Positions 20,089-27,801 of a stretch of 64,000 nt of DNA are shown piece after piece; position 1 is the first letter of the stretch; each line of letters starts with the position of its first letter. Source of the stretch: Fictibacillus aquaticus. GTDB lineage: Bacteria > Bacillota > Bacilli > Bacillales > Fictibacillaceae. The stretch lies in NCBI RefSeq assembly GCF_002245695.1, contig NZ_NOII01000003.1, positions 372,001-436,000 on the forward strand, in the 5' to 3' direction. The notes under the pieces are model-generated. The model ran no database searches, was not told the DNA's origin, and saw nothing but the letters and a program-made list of their open reading frames with translations. Made by a program: the position numbers and the translations under genes.

Positions 20089-20199
20089 TGATTGTGTTTT
20101 GACCGGTTTGTATTTGAGCTGCAAGTTAAGCTTATTAGAATGCTTTTTTTTATTGCTTTGGATCTTACTTGCTTAATCATCTTGAACCATCATTGATAA

Positions 20200-20327
20200 G
20201 TTGATCGAAGTGTAAGGCGCCGACTCCAGCGGGACAAGCGGTCAGGTGAGACCTCTCAATGGCGCGTAGCGACGAGAGGGCTCACCGCCCGCCCCGCGGA
20301 AAGCGTGCGCCTGAAACGGAGATCAAC
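20200..20327. repeat. Family A repeat, copy 4
   Basis: A 128-bp unit with perfect ends GTTGATC / GATCAAC. Inner arms CCTCTC / GAGAGG inside GGTGAG / CTCACC, with apical CGC-GTA-GCG. It occupies the middle of the 440-bp spoIID-spoIIQ gap. Confidence 0.88.
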
Positions 20328-20432
20328 ATCTTCTTTGATTTCTTTAATAGCAACATTGAATTACATATAACAGTTTAAGAGAGGAAGTCCTGCTTTGTCG
20401 AAAATTAATTCTCTATCTTTTTTTAGGGCAAA

Positions 20433-20462
20433 GTATATATTTTCAGAATTCTGTTCAAACTT
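20433..20462 (+). promoter_or_regulatory. Possible SigF promoter of spoIIQ
   Basis: GTATA at 20433-20437, 15 bases, then GTTCAAACTT, a partial match to the forespore SigF consensus (GYWTA-N16-GGNRANANTW). spoIIQ is SigF-dependent in B. subtilis. The short leader leaves room only for the ribosome binding site. Confidence 0.4.
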
Positions 20463-20482
20463 GTTGCTGAGGTGATGAAAAA

Positions 20483-21400
20483 ATGAAAGAAGAAGAAAAG
20501 CAATCCAAAAAAACATTATCAATGAAAGGCAAGGGAAGCAGAATGGCGAAAAAACGCTGGGTGTATCCTGCAGTATATCTTAGTTTTGCAGCAGTTATTT
20601 TAACGTCGGTTTTATGGTATCAAAATGATGCAAAGAACACGAAGGAGGGCACTCCTGAGAGCGCGTTCGAATCTGAGAACAGCGCAGTACCGGTATCTCT
20701 ATCAAAAGAACAGTTCCAAATGCCAGTGGCGGACCCAGATAGTGTTTCTGTCGTAAAGGACTTTTACAGTGACGAAGCAACAGCTGCTGAAAAAGAAGCG
20801 GCGCTCGTTGTGTACAACAACATCTATTACATGAACCGCGGAATTGATCTAGCAACAGAAAAGAACGAAAGCTTTGAAGTAACAGCCTCATTAAGCGGTA
20901 ACGTTGTCAAAGCTGGGAAAGACCCTGAGCTTGGATACATTGTTGAAATCGAGCATGCAAAAGGTGTTGTCACACACTATTCATCACTCGCTTCAATCAA
21001 TGTGGAGGAAGGCGACGCAGTTAAGCAAGGCGACGTGCTCGGTAAAGCCGGCCAAAACGTTTACGACAAAGATGCGAAAGTTCACGCACACTTTGAAGTC
21101 CGTAAAGACGGCCAGCCAATCGATCCGATTTCTGTCTGGAACCAAAACGTCACTGAAGTAGCAGCAAGCTTCGAGCAGGCGAAAGAACTGCAGAAGAAGC
21201 AAGCTGAAGAAGAGCAAAAAGCAGCAGATAAAGCAGCTGAGCAGGAAAAGAAAGCTGAAGATAAGGGCAAGGAAGAAGGTTCTAAGGACCAAGGCAAGGA
21301 CAAGGATCAAGGCAAGGATGGCAAAGACCAAGGCAAGGACCAAGGTAAGGATGCCAACGCAGAAACAGAGTCTTCAACTGAAAGCTCTGAAACTGAATAA
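20483..21400 (+). CDS. spoIIQ: Stage II sporulation protein Q
   Basis: A 305-residue forespore membrane protein that binds SpoIIIAH across the septum during engulfment. Cytosolic tail 1-25, one helix about 28-46, then an extracellular LytM/M23 domain. The peptidase site is degenerate as in B. subtilis: the first zinc ligand histidine is Asn118 (NRGID), while Asp122 and the H201-x-H203 pair remain. This fits a structural rather than catalytic role. The tail from about 225 is a charged, repetitive DQGKD-type linker. GAGGTG precedes the ATG. Confidence 0.9.
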   Translation: MKEEEKQSKKTLSMKGKGSRMAKKRWVYPAVYLSFAAVILTSVLWYQNDAKNTKEGTPESAFESENSAVPVSLSKEQFQMPVADPDSVSVVKDFYSDEATAAEKEAALVVYNNIYYMNRGIDLATEKNESFEVTASLSGNVVKAGKDPELGYIVEIEHAKGVVTHYSSLASINVEEGDAVKQGDVLGKAGQNVYDKDAKVHAHFEVRKDGQPIDPISVWNQNVTEVAASFEQAKELQKKQAEEEQKAADKAAEQEKKAEDKGKEEGSKDQGKDKDQGKDGKDQGKDQGKDANAETESSTESSETE

Positions 21401-21406
21401 CGTACG

Positions 21407-21435
21407 AAAAGAACAGGAGCGATCCTGTTCTTTTT
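21407..21435 (+). terminator. Intrinsic terminator of spoIIQ
   Basis: Stem AAAAGAACAGGA / TCCTGTTCTTTT with loop GCGA, then T's. The complementary strand is A-rich too, so it may also serve the convergent tnrA. Confidence 0.9.
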
Positions 21436-21449
21436 GCGTTGTGCATCTG

Positions 21450-21773
21450 TTATTGTCTGCGGGTCCCGAACTGCGCGTTGATCTGGCCCTGAATCATCGT
21501 GCGGACTTCGGCTTTGCTGCTTCGTTTGCTTTCCTGAACGAGTTCGCGGCGGATCTCGTGTGTCTGCACACCATCCTCGATTTTATCTGCGATGACCATA
21601 AGCCGTTCAACATCTGAAAAGGAATACTTGCGGCTGCCGCCAGCGGACCGGACAGGAAAGATCAGCTTTCTTTCTTCATAATAACGGATCTGCCGGTCGC
21701 TGAGTCCGGTAAGTTCTCTCACTACGCCGATCGTGATCACTTTTTTGTCTTTATACGGCTCCTCGCTCCTCAC
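21450..21773 (-). CDS. tnrA: Nitrogen regulator TnrA (MerR family)
   Basis: A 107-residue MerR-type global nitrogen regulator. The DNA-binding region [20 protein letters not shown] and [12 protein letters not shown] matches the TnrA/GlnR group. The C-terminus [12 protein letters not shown] matches the TnrA tail that binds feedback-inhibited glutamine synthetase, so TnrA is preferred over GlnR, whose tail is longer. GTG start at 21773 with a G-rich region upstream. A perfect TnrA/GlnR box lies 31 bp upstream. Confidence 0.9.
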   Translation of the reverse strand: MRSEEPYKDKKVITIGVVRELTGLSDRQIRYYEERKLIFPVRSAGGSRKYSFSDVERLMVIADKIEDGVQTHEIRRELVQESKRSSKAEVRTMIQGQINAQFGTRRQ

Positions 21774-21803
21774 TTTCCCACCGCCTCTGTGCCCTCTTGA
21801 TAA

Positions 21804-21820
21804 TGTGAGAAATTATAACA
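21804..21820 (-). promoter_or_regulatory. TnrA/GlnR box overlapping the tnrA -10 element
   Basis: TGTGAGAAATTATAACA fits TGTNA-N7-TNACA exactly. On the minus strand it overlaps a perfect TATAAT at 21817-21812, the likely tnrA -10 (the -35 is poor). A box over the -10 suggests repression of tnrA by TnrA or GlnR rather than the upstream activation known in B. subtilis. Confidence 0.7.
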
Positions 21821-21853
21821 TAATAGAACCGAAAATCAGAAAATTTAAACCAT

Positions 21854-22027
21854 TTAAGTTAGTTTTTGTTCGGTCCGCTGCTTGTTATTTAGGAGAAGAA
21901 GCCTCAATTCAGTAAGCGTTAAATGGTAAAGCTGGCGGTCCTCCTTTTTAAAAACACCCGCTTTAAGCAGGTGTTCAATATAATGCTGCTTCGTTTTCTC
22001 AAGAGCTGCACGAAACTGAACCGACAT
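21854..22027 (-). CDS. Fur-regulated basic protein (FbpA/B family)
   Basis: A 57-residue basic protein. HYIEHLLKAGVFKKEDRQLYHLTLTELRLLL, shown here as the halves HYIEHLLKAGVFKKEDRQ and LYHLTLTELRLLL, fits the Fbp family whose members help the FsrA small RNA in the iron-sparing response of B. subtilis. ATG 22027 has AAAGGAGAGGG upstream; the longer frame from 22045 begins before this site. I see no Fur box in front of it. It lies upstream of tnrA on the same strand with an 80-bp gap. Confidence 0.75.
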   Translation of the reverse strand: MSVQFRAALEKTKQHYIEHLLKAGVFKKEDRQLYHLTLTELRLLLLNNKQRTEQKLT

Positions 22028-22142
22028 ATTACCCTCTCCTTTCATTGCCCCCTGTTACAACTCATCTTAAAAGAAATTTCCAATACTATCCGCTAGTTTG
22101 TAAGAAAACCTGACAGACTTTTTGAAACTTAGGGTTGGATTT

Positions 22143-22171
22143 GGGGTACGGTACTCGAGGTATCGTACCCC
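22143..22171. repeat. Palindrome B4 (family B)
   Basis: GGGGTACGGTACTC / GAGGTATCGTACCCC, a hairpin with one mismatch and no T run. It lies in the 1,030-bp gap between the Fbp gene and spoIIID. An isolated right end (AGTACCGTACCCC) lies 650 bp further on at 22819-22831. Confidence 0.75.
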
Positions 22172-22334
22172 GCATTTAATGCAGTATCGAATATTTTTAT
22201 AAAAACAGAGATTTTTCCGCGTTAACTCAGCAAATTTTTGCGTTAATAGCTCAAATGATAATCCCAAGAGCTAAATAAGGCAGTTTTTCGTCACTTGGTC
22301 AGCCTTGTAACTCCCCCAATCACAGCATTTCTGA

Positions 22335-22440
22335 GAATTCTTATATCATTTGAAGGAATTCTTGAAGCATTTCAAAATTTTTTCATAGCTTTTCGTGGAT
22401 TTCTCACATCATTTCAGCTGATTTTTAAATCATTTCTATA
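22335..22440. repeat. Degenerate 21-bp tandem repeat
   Basis: Five units with GAATTC or GATTTC/GATTTT at 22335, 22356, (22377), 22398 and 22420, giving a 21-bp period, each with a TCATTT-like second half. Two more loosely related units (ATTTTTCCGCGTTAA, ATTTTTGCGTTAA) lie at 22211 and 22234. No coding potential. Confidence 0.6.
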
Positions 22441-22635
22441 AATGTCTTCACAAGATTCGCTCCAGCTAGGCTTGCCTGCAATCTAAAGCTTAAGGATAGA
22501 GGAGCTTGAAGAAGCACATGCGCATAATGGTTTGCCTAAGGCCAAAACCAAAAAAATGTATCTAATCTACCTGATTTACTCTGGCTAATTCTTTCATTAC
22601 TTTAGCTTATTCATCTTGAGTCCATCATTGATAAA

Positions 22636-22763
22636 GTTGGTCGTAGTGTAAGGCGCCGACTCCAGCGGGACGAGTGGGACAGGTGAGACCCTTTAAGGCG
22701 CGTAGCGGCAAAAGGGCTCACCGCCCGCCCCGCGGAAAGCGTGCGCCTGAAACGAAGATCAAC
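22636..22763. repeat. Family A repeat, copy 5
   Basis: A 128-bp unit from GTTGGTC to GATCAAC (one G-T pair in the end helix). Inner arms CCCTTT / AAAGGG. With B4, the 21-bp repeats and the B5 half-site, this copy makes the 22028-23061 gap the most repeat-dense in the window. Confidence 0.86.
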
Positions 22764-22818
22764 CTCTTCTCTGATTTCTTTAAAGCGGCGTGATTAACAA
22801 AAACAGCCTTTCTAAAAA

Positions 22819-22831
22819 AGTACCGTACCCC
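22819..22831. repeat. Orphan family B end (B5)
   Basis: AGTACCGTACCCC, a right end of a family B palindrome with no matching left end within 100 bp; the nearest is B4 at 22143. Possibly a decayed or deleted copy. Confidence 0.5.
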
Positions 22832-23061
22832 AAATATCCGTTTAGGCATATAACTTGGTATGTCTTAATAAACTGAAAACAAACCTACAATTATTTTAAT
22901 CGAGGGTGAGCGGTGAGAAGACGTACTATGGCTGCGGTGAAAAAGGGAATGGGGTAATGTTTATAAAACACACAGGATACTAACCAGACTTGTTGTCGCG
23001 TAGCTTGATCTCAGAAGTCTCAATCGCATCTCTCACTATCCAATTCAGGGAGGCGAGTGGT

Positions 23062-23328
23062 GTGCACGATTACATCAAAGAGCGAACCATCAAGATAGGG
23101 CGTTATATCGTGGAGACAAAAAAAACCGTAAGAATGATCGCAAAAGAGTTTGGTGTATCCAAGAGCACAGTGCATAAAGACCTTACAGAACGGCTGCCGG
23201 AAATTAATCCTGATCTGGCAAACAACGTGAAGGAGATCCTCGAGTATCATAAATCCATCCGGCATTTAAGGGGCGGTGAAGCGACTAGAGTCAAATACAA
23301 AAAAGGTACAGAGGAAGTTGTGCAATAA
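23062..23328 (+). CDS. spoIIID: Stage III sporulation transcription factor D
   Basis: An 88-residue DNA-binding protein that switches mother-cell transcription between the SigE and SigK phases. The helix-turn-helix AKEFGVSKSTVHKDLTERLP is nearly identical to B. subtilis, as are HDYIKERTIKIG and YHKSIRHLRGGEAT. The true start is GTG 23062, 6 bases after GGGAGGCG; the open frame upstream to 22990 is not coding. Confidence 0.95.
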   Translation: MHDYIKERTIKIGRYIVETKKTVRMIAKEFGVSKSTVHKDLTERLPEINPDLANNVKEILEYHKSIRHLRGGEATRVKYKKGTEEVVQ

Positions 23329-23463
23329 ACCAAATTTATGTAATTTTTTACTTCCTGTAAGCCATCATTATGATATAATGGTAAATTGGATACATCTTCG
23401 TTAATTTACTATAAATGTCATAAAATTTGATGGAATGGTTTCATGCAGGGAGGAGCAGCAAAA

Positions 23464-24465
23464 ATGTTTTCAAGGGATGTAGGAATCGACCTTGGCACTG
23501 CCAACGTGTTGATTTATGTAAAAGGTAAAGGGATTGTACTGAACGAGCCATCTGTTGTGGCGATTGACACGAATACTGGCAAAGCGCTTGCAGTTGGAGA
23601 AGAAGCATTTAAGATGGTCGGGCGTACGCCAGGCAACATAGTGGCGATCCGCCCGATGAAAGACGGCGTTATCGCTGACTTTGAAGTAACCGAGCAGATG
23701 CTCAAGCATTTTATTGACAAGATTCAGGTAAAAGGCGTTTTTGCCAAGCCGCGCATCCTGATCTGCACGCCGACGAACATTACGTCCGTTGAGCAGAAAG
23801 CGATCCGTCAGGCCGCACAAAAATGCGGAGCGAAGCATATTTTCCTTGAAGAAGAGCCAAAAGTGGCAGCGATCGGAGCGGGAATGGACATTTTCCAGCC
23901 AAGCGGCAACATGGTGGTGGACATCGGCGGCGGAACGACCGATGTAGCCGTGCTCAGCATGGGGGATATTGTTACATCCGCTTCGATTAAAATGGCCGGA
24001 GACAAATTCGATTCTGAAATCCTGAACTACATAAAGAAGGAATACAAGCTCCTGATCGGCGAAAGAACCTCTGAAAATATTAAAAAGCAAGTAGCGACCG
24101 TCTTCCCGGGCAGCCGCAATGAAGAGCTTGAAATCCGCGGGCGCGACATGGTTTCAGGACTGCCGCGCACAGTTACGGTAAGATCTGAAGAAATCATGGA
24201 CGCGCTCATGGAGCCGGTCATGACAATCGTTCATGCGGCGAAAAGTGTATTGGAAAAAACACCGCCTGAATTGTCAGCGGATATCATCGACCGCGGCATC
24301 ATGCTTACTGGCGGAGGTGCGCTATTGCACGGAATCGACCAGCTGTTTGCACAAGAGCTGAAAGTGCCGGTCTTCATCGCAGAAGATCCGATGGGTGCAG
24401 TAGCCCGCGGAACAGGCCTCATGCTCGAGCATATGGACAAAATCGCGAGAAGAAAAGTATTATAA
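23464..24465 (+). CDS. mbl: Rod shape-determining protein Mbl (MreB family)
   Basis: A 333-residue actin-like ATPase that forms short membrane filaments guiding lateral wall synthesis. Nucleotide-site motifs are visible: phosphate 1 GIDLGTANVLI, phosphate 2 VVDIGGGTTDVAVLS, and adenosine motif MLTGGGALLHGID. The N-terminal FSRDV fits the membrane-inserting tip. Assigned Mbl rather than MreB or MreBH by its place after spoIIID and before flhO. ATG 23464 follows GGAGGAG. Confidence 0.93.
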   Translation: MFSRDVGIDLGTANVLIYVKGKGIVLNEPSVVAIDTNTGKALAVGEEAFKMVGRTPGNIVAIRPMKDGVIADFEVTEQMLKHFIDKIQVKGVFAKPRILICTPTNITSVEQKAIRQAAQKCGAKHIFLEEEPKVAAIGAGMDIFQPSGNMVVDIGGGTTDVAVLSMGDIVTSASIKMAGDKFDSEILNYIKKEYKLLIGERTSENIKKQVATVFPGSRNEELEIRGRDMVSGLPRTVTVRSEEIMDALMEPVMTIVHAAKSVLEKTPPELSADIIDRGIMLTGGGALLHGIDQLFAQELKVPVFIAEDPMGAVARGTGLMLEHMDKIARRKVL

Positions 24466-24519
24466 AACACAAAAGAACCTCCTTTTCCACTTATGGAAAA
24501 GGAGGTTCTTTTGTGTTTT
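24464..24519. terminator. 26-bp perfect stem terminator of mbl
   Basis: Perfect 26-bp inverted repeat with loop CTTA, starting inside the mbl stop codon. Arms begin AAAACACAAAAGAACC and end TTCTTTTGTGTTTT. Unusually long and symmetrical; it can work in either direction although no convergent gene is present. Confidence 0.9.
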
Positions 24520-24977
24520 ATGGATAGAATTTTCATGGGAATCCACTTTGGGAATTAAGTAAAAGGTATCGCTACATTTTTATTATGATTGCGAACTAAA
24601 CGGTCAGAGTGTTTTAAGCTGACGGTTAGATGACATTTGTACGTTTAAGGTTTAAAAAAACTTGAATTATAAAAATAATAGCGGGCTGCCCTAGGGAAAA
24701 ACCTGGGGGATGCGAAAGGATTGGATTACGATGCATACGGCCGCTGGGCAGCCCGCAATATCCTGGTATGGGAGCAGGATATGTGAAAATCGTAATAAAA
24801 ATTTTGTTCATTGTCTAATGCACAAAGCCCTTTTTAAGACGCTTATCACCCCGTTTAGAATTTGCGCTTCCCCCGAATGGAAACTATCAATCCCTTTTAC
24901 ACTCTTTTTTTGAATAAATAGTGCAGATACATAACACTCTGTGCAGAAAAGAATTCGGACTTTTTCACATATTGTTA
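24520..24977. other. Intergenic region with structured segments, no gene
   Basis: About 460 bp between mbl and the flhO promoter. It holds a weak hairpin at about 24597-24632 (CTAAACGGTCAG / CTGACGGTTAG) and the strong double hairpin described separately at 24681-24782. Short open frames here have poor codon use and no ribosome binding sites. Confidence 0.6.
24681..24782. ncRNA. Candidate structured RNA between mbl and flhO
   Basis: An 11-bp perfect GC-rich stem (GCGGGCTGCCC 24681-24691 / GGGCAGCCCGC 24746-24756) closes a 54-nt interior with conserved-looking purine-rich stretches (GGGAAAAACC, GGGGGATGCGAAAGG). A second hairpin ATATCCTG / CAGGATAT follows at 24758-24782. Neither is followed by a T run on the plus strand. 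I do not recognise a known riboswitch class; strand is not certain. Confidence 0.45.
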
Positions 24978-25004
24978 TTAACAACTAACAATATGTGCCG
25001 ATAT
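24978..25004 (+). promoter_or_regulatory. Predicted SigD promoter of flhOP
   Basis: TTAA at 24978-24981, exactly 15 bases, then a perfect GCCGATAT at 24997-25004. Only the -35 departs from TAAA. It lies 50 bp upstream of flhO; flhOP are flagellar genes and SigD is the motility sigma factor. Confidence 0.8.
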
Positions 25005-25053
25005 AAAAAAGTATAAAAAACGATCCACATCTTTTTCCCCGGGAGGAACGAAC

Positions 25054-25869
25054 ATGATAAGGGGTTTTTATAATGCTGCTGCGGGCATGCTCGCACAGCA
25101 GCGCAAGCAGGAGCTGCTTTCTAATAATATCGCGAACGCGAATACACCGGGGTTTAAAGCTGACTCCGCCTCGCTGCGCGCATTCCCAAACATGCTGCTG
25201 CAGCAGATGAACAACACCACTTTTGGAAGCGGAAGAGCGGGACAGACAGTTGGAACGCTCAGCACAGGTGTTTATTTACAAGAAACGATCCCTGATTTTA
25301 GACAGGGTGATATAAGAGAAACCGGAATCAAGACAGACTTCGCCCTTTTACAGGGTACGGTACCGGTTAATGAAGAAACAGGCAAAGCGGGTGCACTCTT
25401 TTTTGTTGTAAACGTGAATGGAGAGGACCGCCTCACACGCAATGGGCACTTTACTGTCGATGCTGATGGAAGACTGACGACAGCTGACGGGCATACTGTC
25501 TTGAACACGGAAGGCGATCCGATCACGGTAAGCGGCCAGAATTTCTCGGTAACACGTGACGGGAGAGTGCTCGACAACGGCCGTGACGCAGGACAGATCA
25601 ATGTAGCATTCGTAGAAAATCCAGACAGGCTTGCTAAAGAAGGAAACGGGCTTTTCCGTGCTGAAGGTCCCATAACAAGTGCGATAGGAAACGGAAATAT
25701 TTCTTACGGCATGCAGCAGGGATTCCTTGAACGGTCAACGGTAGATGTGGAGCAGAATATGGCGGACATGATGAATGCGTACCGTTCGTTCGAAGCAAAC
25801 CAAAGGGTTCTTCAGTCGTATGACCGGTCACTCGAAAAAACGGTCAATGAAGTCGGCAGGATCGGATAA
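25054..25869 (+). CDS. flhO: Flagellar basal-body rod/hook protein FlhO (FlgF/FlgG family)
   Basis: A 271-residue axial protein of the flagellar rod. The N-terminal rod signature LLSNNIANANTPGFKAD and the C-terminal heptad region VEQNMADMMNAYRSFEANQRVLQSYD are typical. Exported by the flagellar type III system, so no signal peptide is expected. Contains GGGTACGGTACC near 25352, resembling a family B core. Followed by flhP 14 bases later. Confidence 0.92.
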   Translation: MIRGFYNAAAGMLAQQRKQELLSNNIANANTPGFKADSASLRAFPNMLLQQMNNTTFGSGRAGQTVGTLSTGVYLQETIPDFRQGDIRETGIKTDFALLQGTVPVNEETGKAGALFFVVNVNGEDRLTRNGHFTVDADGRLTTADGHTVLNTEGDPITVSGQNFSVTRDGRVLDNGRDAGQINVAFVENPDRLAKEGNGLFRAEGPITSAIGNGNISYGMQQGFLERSTVDVEQNMADMMNAYRSFEANQRVLQSYDRSLEKTVNEVGRIG

Positions 25870-25883
25870 GGAGGCCGCTTATT

Positions 25884-26708
25884 ATGAATAAAATGATTAT
25901 TAATTCCAGCGTGACAATGGGGCAGCTGCAAATGCAGCTCGACACAATCGCGAATAATATGGCGAACAGCAATACGACGGGGTATAAGAGCCGCCAAGTG
26001 CAGTTTTCTGACCTGCTTTTTCAGCAGGTGAAGGGACTTCCATACGCGGAAAACGAAAACAGCCGCGTAACACCGGAAGGCACGCGTTTTGGAAGCGGTG
26101 CAAGGCTCAGTTCAACAGCAATGAACATGGCCGCAGGCTCGCTTCAGCAGACTGGCCGTTCGCTGGACTTTGCCTTAACATCACCGCAATCTTATTTTCA
26201 AATACAAGTAAGCGATGATAATGGAAGAAACGTTACCGAGTATACGAGGGACGGAGCATTTTACTTAAGCCCTTCTGCAGGGAATCCGAATGAGCTGGAT
26301 CTTGTGACATCTGACGGCAACAAAGTGCTTGGGACGAACGGTCCGATTAAGATTCCAAGCGGCTACAAGGAAATTTCCATTGGACAAAACGGCGCGATTT
26401 CGGTAACGTTAACTAATGGAACGACCGTTAACGCGGGCCAGCTGGCTGTCGTAACGATCAACAAACCGGATCTCATGCTGTCAGTCGGGCACCATTTAAG
26501 GCTTCCTGAAAATATTCAGGCCGCTCAGGTCATGACGGCGGCAGCGGGAAGGGAAGCAGCTGTCCAGCAAGGTGTACTGGAGGCTTCCAACGTGGACATC
26601 GCCACAGAGATGTCCGACCTCGTCAACGCACAGCGCTCGTATCAGTTTAATGCGCGCACCATTTCAATGGCAGACCAGATGATGGGGCTTATTAACGGAA
26701 TACGCTAA
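25884..26708 (+). CDS. flhP: Flagellar basal-body rod/hook protein FlhP
   Basis: A 274-residue paralogue of FlhO. The rod signature DTIANNMANSNTTGYKSR and the C-terminal EMSDLVNAQRSYQFNARTI are present. In B. subtilis FlhO and FlhP form the distal rod needed for hook completion. A GGAGGCCGC site precedes the ATG; same operon as flhO, under the SigD promoter. Confidence 0.92.
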   Translation: MNKMIINSSVTMGQLQMQLDTIANNMANSNTTGYKSRQVQFSDLLFQQVKGLPYAENENSRVTPEGTRFGSGARLSSTAMNMAAGSLQQTGRSLDFALTSPQSYFQIQVSDDNGRNVTEYTRDGAFYLSPSAGNPNELDLVTSDGNKVLGTNGPIKIPSGYKEISIGQNGAISVTLTNGTTVNAGQLAVVTINKPDLMLSVGHHLRLPENIQAAQVMTAAAGREAAVQQGVLEASNVDIATEMSDLVNAQRSYQFNARTISMADQMMGLINGIR

Positions 26709-26729
26709 AATAAGGCAGGTAACGAAACG

Positions 26730-27014
26730 ATGGCACAGGAACAGGAACCCGTAACTGAAAAGAAGCAGCGCTATAAAGAAAAAGAAAAAATGAAGGCAGA
26801 CTCTTTGCGTGAAGAAAAGAAAAAATCCTTCGGCAATAAACGCCGCATTTTTCCGATCTGGCTCCGGCTTATTGTCATCCTTTCACTCATGGTCATCCTT
26901 TTCGCCGCAGGCACGATGGTCGGCTATGGCGTGCTGGGCGGAAAAGAATCGAAGGATGTATTCAAGAAGGAAACGTGGACGCATATCGTCGACCTTGTGA
27001 AAAAAGAGCAGTAA
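26730..27014 (+). CDS. EpuA family protein (annotated elsewhere as RNA polymerase beta-subunit-like)
   Basis: A 94-residue protein: a highly charged first 45 residues, one helix (WLRLIVILSLMVILFAAGTM), then VGYGVLGG and DVFKKETWTHIVDLV. This matches the EpuA family. The database name linked to RNA polymerase is historical; a single-pass membrane protein is not a polymerase subunit and its role is unknown. It follows flhP by 21 bases, so it is probably in the same transcript. Confidence 0.72.
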   Translation: MAQEQEPVTEKKQRYKEKEKMKADSLREEKKKSFGNKRRIFPIWLRLIVILSLMVILFAAGTMVGYGVLGGKESKDVFKKETWTHIVDLVKKEQ

Positions 27015-27126
27015 TTTTATAATGTAGAAAGCAATGGTTATGATGCCGTTGTTTTCTTTTTAATGTATAATTAGTACCAGGTAATAGAACCTAACGATAT
27101 ATATCGTGATGAGAGGGGACATTCAC

Positions 27127-27549
27127 ATGTTAAACATTGATCAAATTAAAGAGATTATTCCTCACCGATACCCATTCTTGCTCGTAGACCGCATTCTCGA
27201 GGTAGAAGATGCACAGCGCGCGGTCGGGATCAAAAATGTATCAGCAAACGAAGAATTCTTCAACGGCCACTTTCCAGAATACCCAGTCATGCCTGGCGTA
27301 CTAATCGTGGAGGCACTCGCGCAAGTCGGAGCAGTAGCGATGCTGAAAAAAGAAGAAAACCGCGGACGCTTAGCGTTTTTTGCAGGCATCGACAACTGCC
27401 GCTTCAAACGCCAAGTCATCCCTGGCGACCAGCTTCGCCTTGAAGTTGAGATGACCCGTGTACGCGGATCCATCGGAAAAGGCAAAGCCGTAGCCACAGT
27501 CGACGGCGAACTAGCCTGCGAATGCGAGATCACCTTCGCATTGAAATAA
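27127..27549 (+). CDS. fabZ: 3-hydroxyacyl-ACP dehydratase FabZ
   Basis: A 140-residue hotdog-fold enzyme of fatty-acid elongation that dehydrates 3-hydroxyacyl-ACP to trans-2-enoyl-ACP. The catalytic His48 ([13 protein letters not shown]) and Glu62 (VEALAQ) are present. The start is ATG 27127 after GAGAGGGGA; an in-frame codon at 27106 precedes this site and is rejected. The gene order flhP-fabZ is as in B. subtilis. Confidence 0.95.
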   Translation: MLNIDQIKEIIPHRYPFLLVDRILEVEDAQRAVGIKNVSANEEFFNGHFPEYPVMPGVLIVEALAQVGAVAMLKKEENRGRLAFFAGIDNCRFKRQVIPGDQLRLEVEMTRVRGSIGKGKAVATVDGELACECEITFALK

Positions 27550-27550
27550 T

Positions 27551-27693
27551 GGGGTCCGGTACTCGAAAAAGACAAAACAGCTGATTTGTCTTTCTAAGAA
27601 GGACAAAGTAAATATCATGTTGGACGGGGTCCGGTACACAAAGCAACCAGCGCTTTGTGTACCGGCTTTTTAATGCGTGGAGTACCGTACCCC
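27551..27693. repeat. Compound family B element B6
   Basis: Begins GGGGTCCGGTACTCGAAAAA just after fabZ and ends GAGTACCGTACCCC at 27693. Nested inside at 27626-27665 is a second hairpin, GGGGTCCGGTACACAAAGC / GCTTTGTGTACCGG, followed by a T run. The first 25 bases nearly match B15 at 63157, differing in the C/A subtype base, so the left arm and interior are homologous. It looks like one copy inserted in another. Confidence 0.7.
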
Positions 27694-27801
27694 CGAAGTT
27701 GTTTTTCATTATTCTTTTAAGAAAACAATTCTCAAAATATGGGTTTTACATTATGATAAAACAAGATGATATTTTAACATAATGAAGAGGTGCGGTGAGG
27801 G

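Noticed and set aside
22067-22267. 66-codon minus-strand open frame
   Set aside because: It runs through palindrome B4 and repeat sequence and has no ribosome binding site.
24626-24811. 61-codon minus-strand frame across the structured region before flhO
   Set aside because: No ribosome site; it overlaps the perfect hairpin arms, which explain the sequence better.
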